From Sepiola atlantica (lineage: Eukaryota; Mollusca; Cephalopoda; Sepiida; Sepiolidae), in assembly GCA_963556195.1 (NCBI GenBank), contig OY744532.1:80697234-80761233 (forward strand): DNA of 64,000 nt, in the 5' to 3' direction. Positions 1-12,600 of this stretch are shown in pieces. The number at the start of each line of letters is the position of its first letter. The stretch's first letter is position 1. The notes beneath the pieces were generated by a model. That model was not told where the DNA came from. It saw only the letters and a list, made by a program, of their open reading frames with translations, and did no database searches. Made by a program: the position numbers and the translations under genes.

Positions 1-378
1 TTTAATAAAATATGCAAAACAAAAAAAAAAAATGTATATACAATTTAATTTAATAAAATTCAAAAAGTTAGTTATTAGTAAATGTAGTAGCTTAAACAAT
101 CTAGTGAATCAAAATGGTTCATTTGGGTTTACGGTATAATTGAAGCCATTTTAGGACTGACTCCTTCATGTGGAATTGGATTCAGTTGAAAAATCTTGAA
201 ACAAAGCCTTTGGGTTGCCTCATTCAACCTACCTATATAAAACGTATAACAAAAATATTCAACGTAATATAACATATTGTTATTTTTATCCAAACATATG
301 CTGAAAACAAGAACACTCATCATTTCTGCTTATGTTTATTTCCAACCTTTTAGAAGTTTTAATATTCTTTGTATTTTA

Positions 379-381
<3 letters not shown>

Positions 382-423
<42 letters not shown>
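382..423. repeat. (TA)n microsatellite
   Basis: Uninterrupted TA dinucleotides. The Tyr-Ile open frames crossing it are an artefact of the repeat. Confidence 0.95.
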
Positions 424-426
<3 letters not shown>

Positions 427-885
427 TGTATATAAATGTAGTAAGTCAACGGAAAATGATAAGCCCACAAGTTGGAGAAGTATAATAATAGGGAATAAAA
501 GAAACGGTTTTTGTTGTTGTTTTTGTTTTTGGTGTACTGTCTGCAGTAGATTTCCGGGAACCACTCCCTTCATCATGCCTTATATGAAATGTGAACAGTG
601 TTCTTTAAAATGGCGAACTCAAATAAATATTGTGTTTTATTATTTCACAAACTGGCACTGTAGCACGTTAGACCTGTTAGTTTGAGTTGTGCATCTTAGT
701 TGGGTAGATGGATGGCGGGATCTGTCACAATATGTTGGAAGATCTTGCGGCGAGGTTTATTGCATGATAACTTACCTTGGTTTGGGGCATGTGAGGAGTG
801 TCAATAAATTGGTTGTTTTCCTTCTGGCATTGGTGTGTGGTGCGTTAAACAGGGAGGCGATGTCTGCGTCTCTTTTGAGGTTGTT

Positions 886-886
886 G

Positions 887-922
<36 letters not shown>

Positions 923-939
923 CAGAGAGAGACAGAGAG
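886..939. repeat. (TA)n-(GA)n compound microsatellite
   Basis: TA dinucleotides change to GA at about 904, with two interrupting CA steps in the GA part. Confidence 0.95.
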
Positions 940-2213
940 TTTTTAGTATATGTTTTCATATTTCTATGCATGAAATTTACTCTGAAAATAATTAATCAAT
1001 CATTAAAAATCTTAGAAGACAGCTGATATGCGTAAGGGGAGTTACAGGCGCTTAGTGGTATTTATTATCATGGTAAAGAGACAAAAACATATACCTCCGA
1101 TTTGTGGAAACAATAAGTATTTGAAATCGATTAAGTAATAGCCTCCAAATTGCAGGAGTATTGTAAAGGGTTTTATTGGGTATAATCTGGATGCAATCTC
1201 TAATTAGACATTTTTAATATTTTAGATTTACATGGAATTTGATGAAGGGTCATAAGACACTAATTCAACTCAGATTTTCTTAATTTCTATATTAGCTAAA
1301 AAAATACTTACACTTATGCCTTAGATGTAAAACTTTTTCTAAACTAAATACATGTAACAGATCCTGATATGCATTTGAATAAGGATTCTAAAGATGAGAT
1401 TTACTATTTATACATTGTTCCTTAAATCTTGATTGTAAGTAACTTTTGCAAAGGGTCATCAATGCGTGTGTGATAATTTAGTTTTAGTGTATATGTTTTA
1501 AATAAGTGCTGTTTATCATTTTAAACTTATAGTAATTCAGAAAATATGATTATTGACATAGTTATATCATTAAGCAATCAACTGTAAACTATGACCATCA
1601 AATATCATATTCATATCCCCGTCTGCCTATCCATTCTGAAACGGTGCATCTTCTTGTTAGAAAGAAAATGGCGAAGCTATAAAACTAATGCGAAATATTT
1701 ACCTTTGTTAAGAAGGTCATCATTTTTTATTCGTATTATTATCTTCGTTCAGCATACATATTTTCTATTTCTTACTCTTTGTACTCTGTCTGGACAATTT
1801 CTGAATGAAGTCTCTAAACTGTAGATCGGTATCTGTGTAGGTTCCAGGGTTAATAATGATGCATAAAAATACTCATTGTGTCAGGAAATTAATCTTCTTG
1901 GTATTTCAAGGAAAGGGACAGTGTAATCGATAGATAATTTATAGCGGAGATTTACAATGAAAATAATACGCATTGCTATGAATGAGTAAATGTTGCTGAC
2001 TTGTGTCAAATTGTAACACAGAATTCGCATGTCATACACATTATATTAGACACCTCAAATATTAGAGTGATACAGTCTCTATTACATTTGGAAAAGTTTT
2101 ATTTTTTGAGGATATTCAAATTCAGAAGAGCTAGACACTATTATCATTTTTATATTTATTATCATGTTTACTCACTAGGAGTTTTCACACAGGCCGTCAT
2201 CAGTGATTGCGCA

Positions 2214-2257
2214 CTCCATGGAACACTACTAGTAATTTCTAGTGGTGTTCTATGGAG
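2214..2257. repeat. Short imperfect inverted repeat
   Basis: Arms 2,214-2,232 and 2,239-2,257 are 19 nt each and pair at 17 of 19 positions around a 6-nt spacer. The outer ends read CTCCAT and ATGGAG. It may be a foldback remnant; no function is evident. Confidence 0.7.
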
Positions 2258-2259
2258 TC

Positions 2260-2869
2260 GTAGCGACAACAAATGCCATGAGATTTCCAGTGCTCTCTAA
2301 CTTTTTCGTAAGCAACTACCATTGGTCTTCTCTAGGATTTGGATAGTAATAAGCCTCCCCAATGCGCCAGTGCTCTCCACCCTCTTCCAGCGGAGGTTTC
2401 ATTTGTGCTATCCCTCCTCGGTCTTTTAATTTTCCTTGACCCTTTACGACTGTTGGTGTCATAACACCCTTTTTAGGGGGGAGGGGGTTATGACATTTCT
2501 TGCAGTTTCTGTTCTTTGGGTTCTTGTGGTTCCTTTTATGGGATTTTGTTTTCTTCATATTGCACATTGTATGTGATTGGTTGGTCTTCCTAACTTATGT
2601 TGAAAGGTATCGACATTCAAGGATTTCCCTTAAGGTTTCAGCTGTGTTTATCGTATCCGTTCCTTGTATGTCTTCCATTAGATTTCAATTACTTCCAGCG
2701 TTTATCTAGCTTCTTCGAAACTATTCTTAGTGTTCATACAATTTTAGGTATTAGGTTTACTTTTATAATACTCCATATTCCTTTCAATTTTCTGGCGAGT
2801 CAAGTGTATTTATGTCGTTTTCTGTCTCCTTAGACCTCAGCCTGTATATGACTGGGACGAAAAAATCTA
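2260..2869. other. Anonymous region before the satellite
   Basis: Non-repetitive DNA. A minus-strand open frame (2,316-2,567, 83 codons, Lys/Asn/Pro rich) has no family signature I recognise, and no splice or promoter context supports it. It may be decayed retroelement sequence. Confidence 0.35.
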
Positions 2870-4800
2870 CGATTTTTTTATACATACTTGTGCAATTATT
2901 GTATGCTTTTTTGCTCCATACATGTGTAATCGTTGCATCCTCTGTTGAAGAATAGTTGTGTGTTCGTTCTATGCTGTGGTGATGCATCCTTGTGTAATCG
3001 TTGTTTTTATGCATACTTGATTAATCGTTGTATGCCTTGTTGATGCATACTAGTGTAATCGTTCTATGATTTCTTGATGCATCTTGTATAAGTGTTGTAT
3101 GCTTTTTATGCATCCTTGTGTAATCGTTGTTTTTATGTATACTTGATTAATCGTTGTATGCCTCGTTGATGCATACTAGTGTAATCGTTCTACGATTTCT
3201 TGATGCATCTTGTGTCAGTGTTGTATGCTTTTTATGCATACTTGTGTCATCGTTGTATTTATGTTCATGCATACTTGTGTAATCGTTGCATATTTTATTG
3301 ATGCATACTTGCGTTAGGGTTATATACATTGTTGAGTTATACTTGGCTTATCGTTGTATGCTTTGTTTATGCATACCTGTGTAATTGATGTATGCTTTGT
3401 TGATGCCTACTCATATAATCGTTGTATATTGTTTAATGCATACTTGTTTAATTTTTGGTATGCTTTGTTGATGCATATTTGTGTAATCGTTGTATTTTCT
3501 GTAAGTACATACTTGTGTAATTGCTGTATAATTTGTTGATGCCTACTTGTGTAATCGTTGTATATTTTGTATGCATACCAGTGTAATCGCTGTATGCTTA
3601 GTTGATGCAAACTAGTGTTCTCGTTGTATGTTTGTTGATCAATAGTTGTTTAACCGATGTATGTTTTGTTCATGCATACTGGTGCAATCGTTGTATTATT
3701 TTTTTATGCCTATTTGTGTAGTCGTTGTATGCTTTGTTGATGCATACTTTTGCAATCGTTGTAGGCTTTGATGATGCACACGGGTGTAATTGTTGTATGC
3801 ATTGTTGATGCATACTTGTATAATTGTAGTATGCTTTGGTAATGCATACTTGTGTTAGGGTTGTATGCTTTATTAGTGCTACCTTTTATAATCATTGTAT
3901 ACTTGATTGATGCATATTGTTTAATCGTTGTATCATTTGCTGATTAATACGTGTGTAATCTGTGTATACTTTTTAATGCATACTTGTGTATTCGTTGTAT
4001 GCTTCTTACGTGTATAGTTGTGTACTCTTTGCAGTCTTTGTTGATGTATACTTGTTTAATCGTTTTATGCTTTGATAATGCATACTAGTGAAATCATAGT
4101 ATGATTTCTTGATGCATACTTATGTAACTGTTGCATGTTTTTTATGCCTACTTGTTTAATCGTTGTATGTTTTGTTGATGCATACGTGTGTACTCGTTGT
4201 AGATGTTCTTGATGCACACTTGTGTATTAGTTATATTTCTTCTTTTATGCATGCTAGTGTAATGGTTGTATGCTTTGTTGATGTATATTTGCCTAATCGT
4301 TGTATGCTTTGTTTAGGCATTACTGTGGAATTGTAAAATTATTTGTTGATTCATACTTGTTTAATCGTAGTAAGCTTTTTTGATGGATACGTGTGTAATC
4401 TTTGTATGCTGTGTTGATCAATACTTGTGTAATTGTTGTATGTTTAGTTGCTCAATACGTGTGTTATCGTTGTATCCTTTTTTGATTCATAGTTGTGTAC
4501 TCGTTGTATTCGGTGGTGATGCATACTTGAGTAATGTTGCATTCTTTGATTGATTCACACTTGTGTAAGGGGTTTATGCTTTTTTGATAGAATACTTCTG
4601 TAATACTTGTATGCTGTTTTGGTGCATACTTGTTTAATTGTTGTATGTTCTGTAAGTACATATTGTGTAACTGTTTTACACTTTCTTGGTGCATATTTGT
4701 GTAATCGTTTCATTTTATCTTAATGCAAACTTGTGTAAAGGTTGTATTTTATGTTGATTAAAACATGTGTTAAGTTTTATTGATCAATAGCTGTGTAATC
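2870..4800. repeat. Degenerate left flank of satellite
   Basis: Diverged 34-bp monomers with many substitutions and small indels, but TGCATAC and GTAATCGTTGTATG recur throughout. The segment 3,844-4,299 is repeated at 9,145-9,600 at a constant offset of 5,301 bp. Confidence 0.93.
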
Positions 4801-7800
4801 GATGTATGCTTTGTTGATGCATACTTGTGTAATCGGTTTGATTTCTTTATTCATATTTGTGTAATCGTGTATGCTTTGTTGATGCATACTTGTGTAATCG
4901 GTTTGATTTCTTTATTCATATTTGTGTAATCGTGTATGCTTTGTTGATGCATACTTGTGTAATCGGTTTGATTTATTTATTCATATTTGTGTAATCGATG
5001 TATGCTTTGTTGATGCATACTTGTGTAATCGGTTTGATTTCTTTATTCATATTTGTGTAATCGATGTATGCTTTGTTAATGCATACTTGTGTAATCGGTT
5101 TGATTTCTTTATTCATATTTGTGTAATCGTGTATGCTTTGTTGATGCATACTTGTGTAATCGGTTTGATTTCTTTATTCATATTTGTGTAATCGATGTAT
5201 GCTTTGTTGATGCATACTTGTGTAATCGGTTTGATTTCTTTATTCATATTTGTGTAATCGTGTATGCTTTGTTGATGCATACTTGTGTAATCGGTTTGAT
5301 TTCTTTATTCATATTTGTGTAATCGATGTATGCTTTGTTGATGCATACTTGTGTAATCGGTTTGATTTCTTTATTCATATTTGTGTAATCGATGTATGCT
5401 TTGTTGATGCATACTTGTGTAATCGGTTTGATTTCTTTATTCATATTTGTGTAATCGTGTATGCTTTGTTGATGCCTACTTGTGTAATCGGTTTGATTTC
5501 TTTATTCATATTTGTGTAATCGATGTATGCTTTGTTGATGCATACTTGTGTAATCGGTTTGATTTCTTTATTCATATTTGTGTAATCGTGTATGCTTTGT
5601 TGATGCATACTTGTGTAATCGGTTTGATTTCTTTATTCATATTTGTGTAATCGATGTATGCTTTGTTGATGCATACTTGTGTAATCGGTTTGATTTCTTT
5701 ATTCATATTTGTGTAATCGATGTATGCTTTGTTGATGCATACTTGTGTAATCGGTTTGATTTCTTTATTCATATTTGTGTAATCGTGTATGCTTTGTTGA
5801 TGCATACTTGTGTAATCGGTTTGATTTCTTTATTCATATTTGTGTAATCGATGTATGCTTTGTTGATGCATACTTGTGTAATCGGTTTGATTTCTTTATT
5901 CATATTTGTGTAATCGTGTATGCTTTGTTGATGCATACTTGTGTAATCGGTTTGATTTCTTTATTCATATTTGTGTAATCGATGTATGCTTTGTTGATGC
6001 ATACTTGTGTAATCGGTTTGATTTCTTTATTCATATTTGTGTAATCGATGTATGCTTTGTTGATGCATACTTGTGTAATCGGTTTGATTTCTTTATTCAT
6101 ATTTGTGTAATCGATGTATGCTTTGTTGATGCATACTTGTGTAATCGGTTTGATTTCTTTATTCATATTTGTGTAATCGTGTATGCTTTGTTGATGCATA
6201 CTTGTGTAATCGGTTTGATTTCTTTATTCATATTTGTGTAATCGATGTATGCTTTGTTGATGCATACTTGTGTAATCGGTTTGATTTCTTTATTCATATT
6301 TGTGTAATCGATGTATGCTTTGTTGATGCATACTTGTGTAATCGGTTTGATTTCTTTATTCATATTTGTGTAATCGTGTATGCTTTGTTGATGCATACTT
6401 GTGTAATCGGTTTGATTTCTTTATTCATATTTGTGTAATCGATGTATGCTTTGTTGATGCATACTTGTGTAATCGGTTTGATTTCTTTATTCATATTTGT
6501 GTAATCGATGTATGCTTTGTTGATGCATACTTGTGTAATCGGTTTTATTTCTTTATTCATATTTGTGTAATCGATGTATGCTTTGTTGATGCATACTTGT
6601 GTAATCGGTTTGATTTCTTTATTCATATTTGTGTAATCGTGTATGCTTTGTTGATGCATACTTGTGTAATCGGTTTGATTTCTTTATTCATATTTGTGTA
6701 ATCAATGTATGCTTTGTTGATGCATACTTGTGTAATCGGTTTGATTTCTTTATTCATATTTGTGTAATCGATGTATGCTTTGTTGATGCATACTTGTGTA
6801 ATCGGTTTGATTTCTTTATTCATATTTGTGTAATCGATGTATGCTTTGTTGATGCATACTTGTGTAATCGGTTTGATTTCTTTATTCATATTTGTGTAAT
6901 CGTGTATGCTTTGTTGATGCATACTTGTGTAATCGGTTTGATTTCTTTATTCATATTTGTGTAATCGATGTATGCTTTGTTGATGCATACTTGTGTAATC
7001 GGTTTGATTTCTTTATTCATATTTGTGTAATCGATGTATGCTTTGTTGATGCATACTTGTGTAATCGGTTTGATTTCTTTATTCATATTTGTGTAATCGT
7101 GTATGCTTTGTTGATGCATACTTGTGTAATCGGTTTGATTTCTTTATTCATATTTGTGTAATCGTGTATGCTTTGTTGATGCATACTTGTGTAATCGGTT
7201 TGATTTCTTTATTCATATTTGTGTAATCGATGTATGCTTTGTTGATGCATACTTGTGTAATCGGTTTGATTTCTTTATTCATATTTGTGTAATCGATGTA
7301 TGCTTTGTTGATGCATACTTGTGTAATCGGTTTGATTTCTTTATTCATATTTGTGTAATCGATGTATGCTTTGTTGATGCATACTTGTGTAATCGGTTTG
7401 ATTTCTTTATTCATATTTGTGTTATCGTGTATGCTTTGTTGATGCATACTTGTGTAATCGGTTTGATTTCTTTATTCATATTTGTGTAATCGATGTATGC
7501 TTTGTTGATGCATACTTGTGTAATCGGTTTGATTTCTTTATTCATATTTGTGTAATCGTGTATGCTTTGTTGATGCATACTTGTGTAATCGGTTTGATTT
7601 CTTTATTCATATTTGTGTAATCGATGTATGCTTTGTTGATGCATACTTGTGTAATCGGTTTGATTTCTTTATTCATATTTGTGTAACCGAAGTATGCTTT
7701 GTTGATGCATACTTGTGTAATCGGTTTGATTTCTTTATTCATATTTGTGTAATCGATGTATGCTTTGTTGATGCATACTTGTGTAATCGGTTTGATTTCT

Positions 7801-8430
7801 TTATTCATATTTGTGTTATCGTGTATGCTTTGTTGATGCATACTTGTGTAATCGGTTTGATTTCTTTATTCATATTTGTGTAATCGATGTATGCTTTGTT
7901 GATGCATACTTGTGTAATCGGTTTGATTTCTTTATTCATATTTGTGTAATCGTGTATGCTTTGTTGATGCATACTTGTGTAATCGGTTTGATTTCTTTAT
8001 TCATATTTGTGTAATCGATGTATGCTTTGTTGATGCACACTTGTGTAATCGGTTTGATTTCTTTATTCATATTTGTGTAATCGATGTATGCTTTGTTGAT
8101 GCATACTTGTATAATCGGTTTGATTTCTTTATTCATATTTGTGTAATCGATGTATGCTTTGTTGATGCATCCTTGTGTAATCGGTTTGATTTCTTTATTC
8201 ATATTTGTGTAATCGATGTATGCTTTGTTGATGCATACTTGTGTAATCGGTTTGATTTCTTTATTCATATTTGTGTAATCGATGTATGCTTTGTTGATGC
8301 ATACTTGTGTAATCGGTTTGATTTCTTTATTCATATTTGTGTAATCGATGTATGCTTTGTTGATGCATACTTGTGTAATCGGTTTGATTTCTTTATTCAT
8401 ATTTGTGTAATCGATGTATGCTTTGTTGAT
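4801..8430. repeat. Homogenised 66/65-bp dimer block 1
   Basis: About 55 copies of a 66-bp dimer made of a 32-bp and a 34-bp half; both halves share CATAYTTGTGTAATCG. A variant lacking one A (TAATCGTGTATG instead of TAATCGATGTATG) is 65 bp and recurs every two to four units, giving 131, 197 and 263-bp spacings. Copies differ by scattered single substitutions only. Confidence 0.96.
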
Positions 8431-9150
8431 GCATACTTTTGCAATCTTGTATGCTTTGTTGATGCATACGGGGTTATTTTTATTATTTGTTGATGCATAC
8501 TTCGGTTAAGGTTATATGCTTTGTTGGTGCATACTTTTGTAATTATTGTATACTTGGTTGATGCATACTGTGTACGCGTTGTATCATTTGCTCATTAATA
8601 CTTGTGTAATATGTGTATATTTTTAATGCATACTTATGTAATCGTTGTATGGTTTGTTTATGCATAGTTGTGTATTTTTTGTATTTTTTGTATTTGTTGT
8701 TGATCTATACTTGTGTAATAGCTGTATTCGTTGTTGATGGATTATTGTGTACTCGTTGTATGCTTTGTAAATGCATACTTTTGTAATCGTTGTATGTGTT
8801 GTTAGTGAATCCTTGTGTACGGGTTGTATGTTTTTGATGCATTCTTGTGTAATCGTTTCATGTATTGATGATGCATACTCGTGCACTCGTACCATTTTTT
8901 CTTGGTGCATACTTGTGTAATTGTTGTGTGCTTTGTTGATGCAAACTTCTATAATCTGTGTATGTTTTGTTGATCCATAGTTGTCTAATCGATGTATGCA
9001 TTGTTGATGCATACTTGTGTAATCGTTGTATGTGTTGTTGATTTATATTTATGTCATCGTTGTATGATTTGTTGATGCATACTTGTATAATTGTTGTATG
9101 CTTTGTTGATGCATACTTGTGGTATTGCTGTGTTCATTGTTGGTGCATAC
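8431..9150. repeat. Degenerate satellite segment, copy of 17,830-18,540
   Basis: Diverged monomers. By eye the segment matches 17,830-18,540 with a handful of substitutions and one 9-bp length difference near 8,690. It ends at a GCATAC hexamer shared with the start of the next duplicated block. Confidence 0.92.
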
Positions 9151-9600
9151 TTGTGTTAGGGTTGTATGCTTTATTAGTGCTACCTTTTATAATCATTGTA
9201 TACTTGATTGATGCATATTGTTTAATCGTTGTATCATTTGCTGATTAATACGTGTGTAATCTGTGTATACTTTTTAATGCATACTTGTGTATTCGTTGTA
9301 TGCTTCTTACGTGTATAGTTGTGTACTCTTTGCAGTCTTTGTTGATGTATACTTGTTTAATCGTTTTATGCTTTGATAATGCATACTAGTGAAATCATAG
9401 TATGATTTCTTGATGCATACTTATGTAACTGTTGCATGTTTTTTATGCCTACTTGTTTAATCGTTGTATGTTTTGTTGATGCATACGTGTGTACTCGTTG
9501 TAGATGTTCTTGATGCACACTTGTGTATTAGTTATATTTCTTCTTTTATGCATGCTAGTGTAATGGTTGTATGCTTTGTTGATGTATATTTGCCTAATCG
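9145..9600. repeat. Copy of satellite segment 3,844-4,299
   Basis: 456 bp that I find identical to 3,844-4,299 on visual comparison, with no indel. At 9,600 it switches directly into the 66-bp block at a TAATCG motif, omitting the sequence corresponding to 4,300-4,800. Confidence 0.93.
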
Positions 9601-12600
9601 ATGTATGCTTTGTTGATGCATACTTGTGTAATCGGTTTGATTTCTTTATTCATATTTGTGTAATCGTGTATGCTTTGTTGATGCATACTTGTGTAATCGG
9701 TTTGATTTCTTTATTCATATTTGTGTAATCGTGTATGCTTTGTTGATGCATACTTGTGTAATCGGTTTGATTTCTTTATTCATATTTGTGTAATCGTGTA
9801 TGCTTTGTTGATGCATACTTGTGTAATCGGTTTGATTTATTTATTCATATTTGTGTAATCGATGTATGCTTTGTTGATGCATACTAGTGTAATCGGTTTG
9901 ATTTCTTTATTCATATTTGTGTAATCGATGTATGCTTTGTTGATGCATACTTGTGTAATCGGTTTGATTTCTTTATTCATATTTGTGTAATCGTGTATGC
10001 TTTGTTGATGCATACTTGTGTAATCGGTTTGATTTCTTTATTCATATTTGTGTAATCGATGTATGCTTTGTTGAGGCATACTTGTGTAATCGGTTTGATG
10101 TCTTTATTCATATTTGTGTAATCGTGTATGCTTTGTTGATGCATACTTGTGTAATCGGTTTGATTTCTTTATTCATATTTGTGTAATCGATGTATGCTTT
10201 GTTGATGCATACTTGTGTAATCGGTTTGATTTCTTTATTCATATTTGTGTAATCGTGTATGCTTTGTTGATGCAGACTTGTGTAATCGGTTTGATTTCTT
10301 TATTCATATTTGTGTAATCGATGTATGCTTTGTTGATGCATACTTGTGTAATCGGTTTGATTTCTTTATTCATATTTGTGTAATCGATGTATGCTTTGTT
10401 GATGCATACTTGTGTAATCGGTTTGATTTCTTTATTCATATTTGTGTAATCGATGTATGCTTTGTTGATGCATACTTGTGTAATCGGTTTGATTTCTTTA
10501 TTCATATTTGTGTAATCGTGTATGCTTTGTTGATGCATACTTGTGTAATCGGTTTGATTTTTTTATTCATATTTGTGTAATCGATGTATTCTTTGTTGAT
10601 GCATACTTGTGTAATCGGTTTGATTTCTTTATTCATATTTGTGTAATCGATGTATGCTTTGTTGATGCATACTTGTGTAATCGGTTTGATTTCTTTGTTC
10701 ATATTTGTGTAATCGTGTATGCTTTGTTGATGCATACTTGTGTAATCGGTTTGATTTCTTTATTCATATTTGTGTACCCGATGTATGCTTTGTTGATGCA
10801 TACTTGTGTAATCGGTTTGATTTCTTTATTCATATTTGTGTAATCGATGTATGCTTTGTTGATGCATACTTGTGTAATCGGTTTGATTTCTTTATTCATA
10901 TTTGTGTAATCGATGTATGCTTTGTTGATGCATACTTGTGTAATCGGTTTGATTTCTTTATTCATATTTGTGTAATCGATGTATGCTTTGTTGATGCATA
11001 CTTGTGTAATCGGTTTGATTTCTTTATTCATATTTGTGTAATCGTGTATGCTTTGTTGATGCATACTTGTGTAATCGGTTTGATTTCTTTATTCATATTT
11101 GTGTAATCGATGTATGCTTTGTTGATGCATACTTGTGTAATCGGTTTGATTTCTTTATTCATATTTGTGTAATCGTGTATGCTTTGTTGATGCATACTTG
11201 TGTAATCGGTTTGATTTCTTTATTCATATTTGTGTAATCGATGTATGCTTTGTTGATGCATACTTGTGTAATCGGTTTGATTTCTTTATTCATATTTGTG
11301 TACCCGATGTATGCTTTGTTGATGCATACTTGTGTAATCGGTTTGATTTCTTTATTCATATTTGTGTAATCGATGTATTCTTTGTTGATGCATACTTGTG
11401 TAATCGGTTTGATTTCTTTATTCATATTTGTGTAATCGATGTATGCTTTGTTGATGCATACTTGTGTAATCGGTTTGATTTCTTTATTCATATTTGTGTA
11501 ATCGATGTATGCTTTGTTGATGCATACTTGTGTAATCGGTTTGATTTCTTTATTCATATTTGTGTAATCGTGTATGCTTTGTTGATGCATACTTGTGTAA
11601 TCGGTTTGATTTCTTTATTCATATTTGTGTAATCGATGTATGCTTTGTTGATGCATACTTGTGTAATCGGTTTGATTTCTTTATTCATATTTGTGTAATC
11701 GTGTATGCTTTGTTGATGCATACTTGTGTAATCGGTTTGATTTCTTTATTCATATTTGTGTAATCAATGTATGCTTTGTTGATGCATACTTGTGTAATCG
11801 GTTTGATTTCTTTATTCATATTTGTGTAATCGATGTATGCTTTGTTGATGCATACTTGTGTAATCGGTTTGATTTCTTTATTCATATTTGTGTAATCGTG
11901 TATGCTTTGTTGATGCATACTTGTGTAATCGGTTTGATTTCTTTATTCATATTTGTGTAATCGATGTATGCTTTGTTGATGCACACTTGTGTAATCGGTT
12001 TGATTTCTTTATTCATATTTGTGTAATCGATGTATGCTTTGTTGATGCATACTTGTGTAATCGGTTTGATTTCTTTATTCATATTTGTGTAATCAATGTA
12101 TGCTTTGTTGATGCATACTTGTGTAATCGGTTTGATTTCTTTATTCATATTTGTGTAATCGATGTATGCTTTGTTGATGCATACTTGTGTAATCGGTTTG
12201 ATTTCTTTATTCATATTTGTGTAATCGATGTATGCTTTGTTGATGCATACTTGTGTAATCGGTTTGATTTCTTTATTCATATTTGTGTAATCGATGTATG
12301 CTTTGTTGATGCATACTTGTGTAATCGGTTTGATTTCTTTATTCATATTTGTGTAATCGATGTATGCTTTGTTGATGCATACTTGTGTAATCGGTTTGAT
12401 TTCTTTATTAATATTTGTGTAATCGTGTATGCTTTGTTGATGCATACTTGTGTAATCGGTTTGATTTCTTTATTCATATTTGTGTAATCGATGTATGCTT
12501 TGTTGATGCATACTTGTGTAATCGGTTTGATTTCTTTATTCATATTTGTGTAATCAATGTATGCTTTGTTGATGCATACTTGTGTAATCGGTTTGATTTC

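Larger units (their letters stand above)
1..2200. other. Anonymous AT-rich non-coding DNA
   Basis: No recognisable gene, RNA or mobile element. Open frames here are short and of low complexity; several run through the TA repeat at 382-423 or the TA/GA repeat at 886-939. I see nothing else supportable. Confidence 0.5.
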
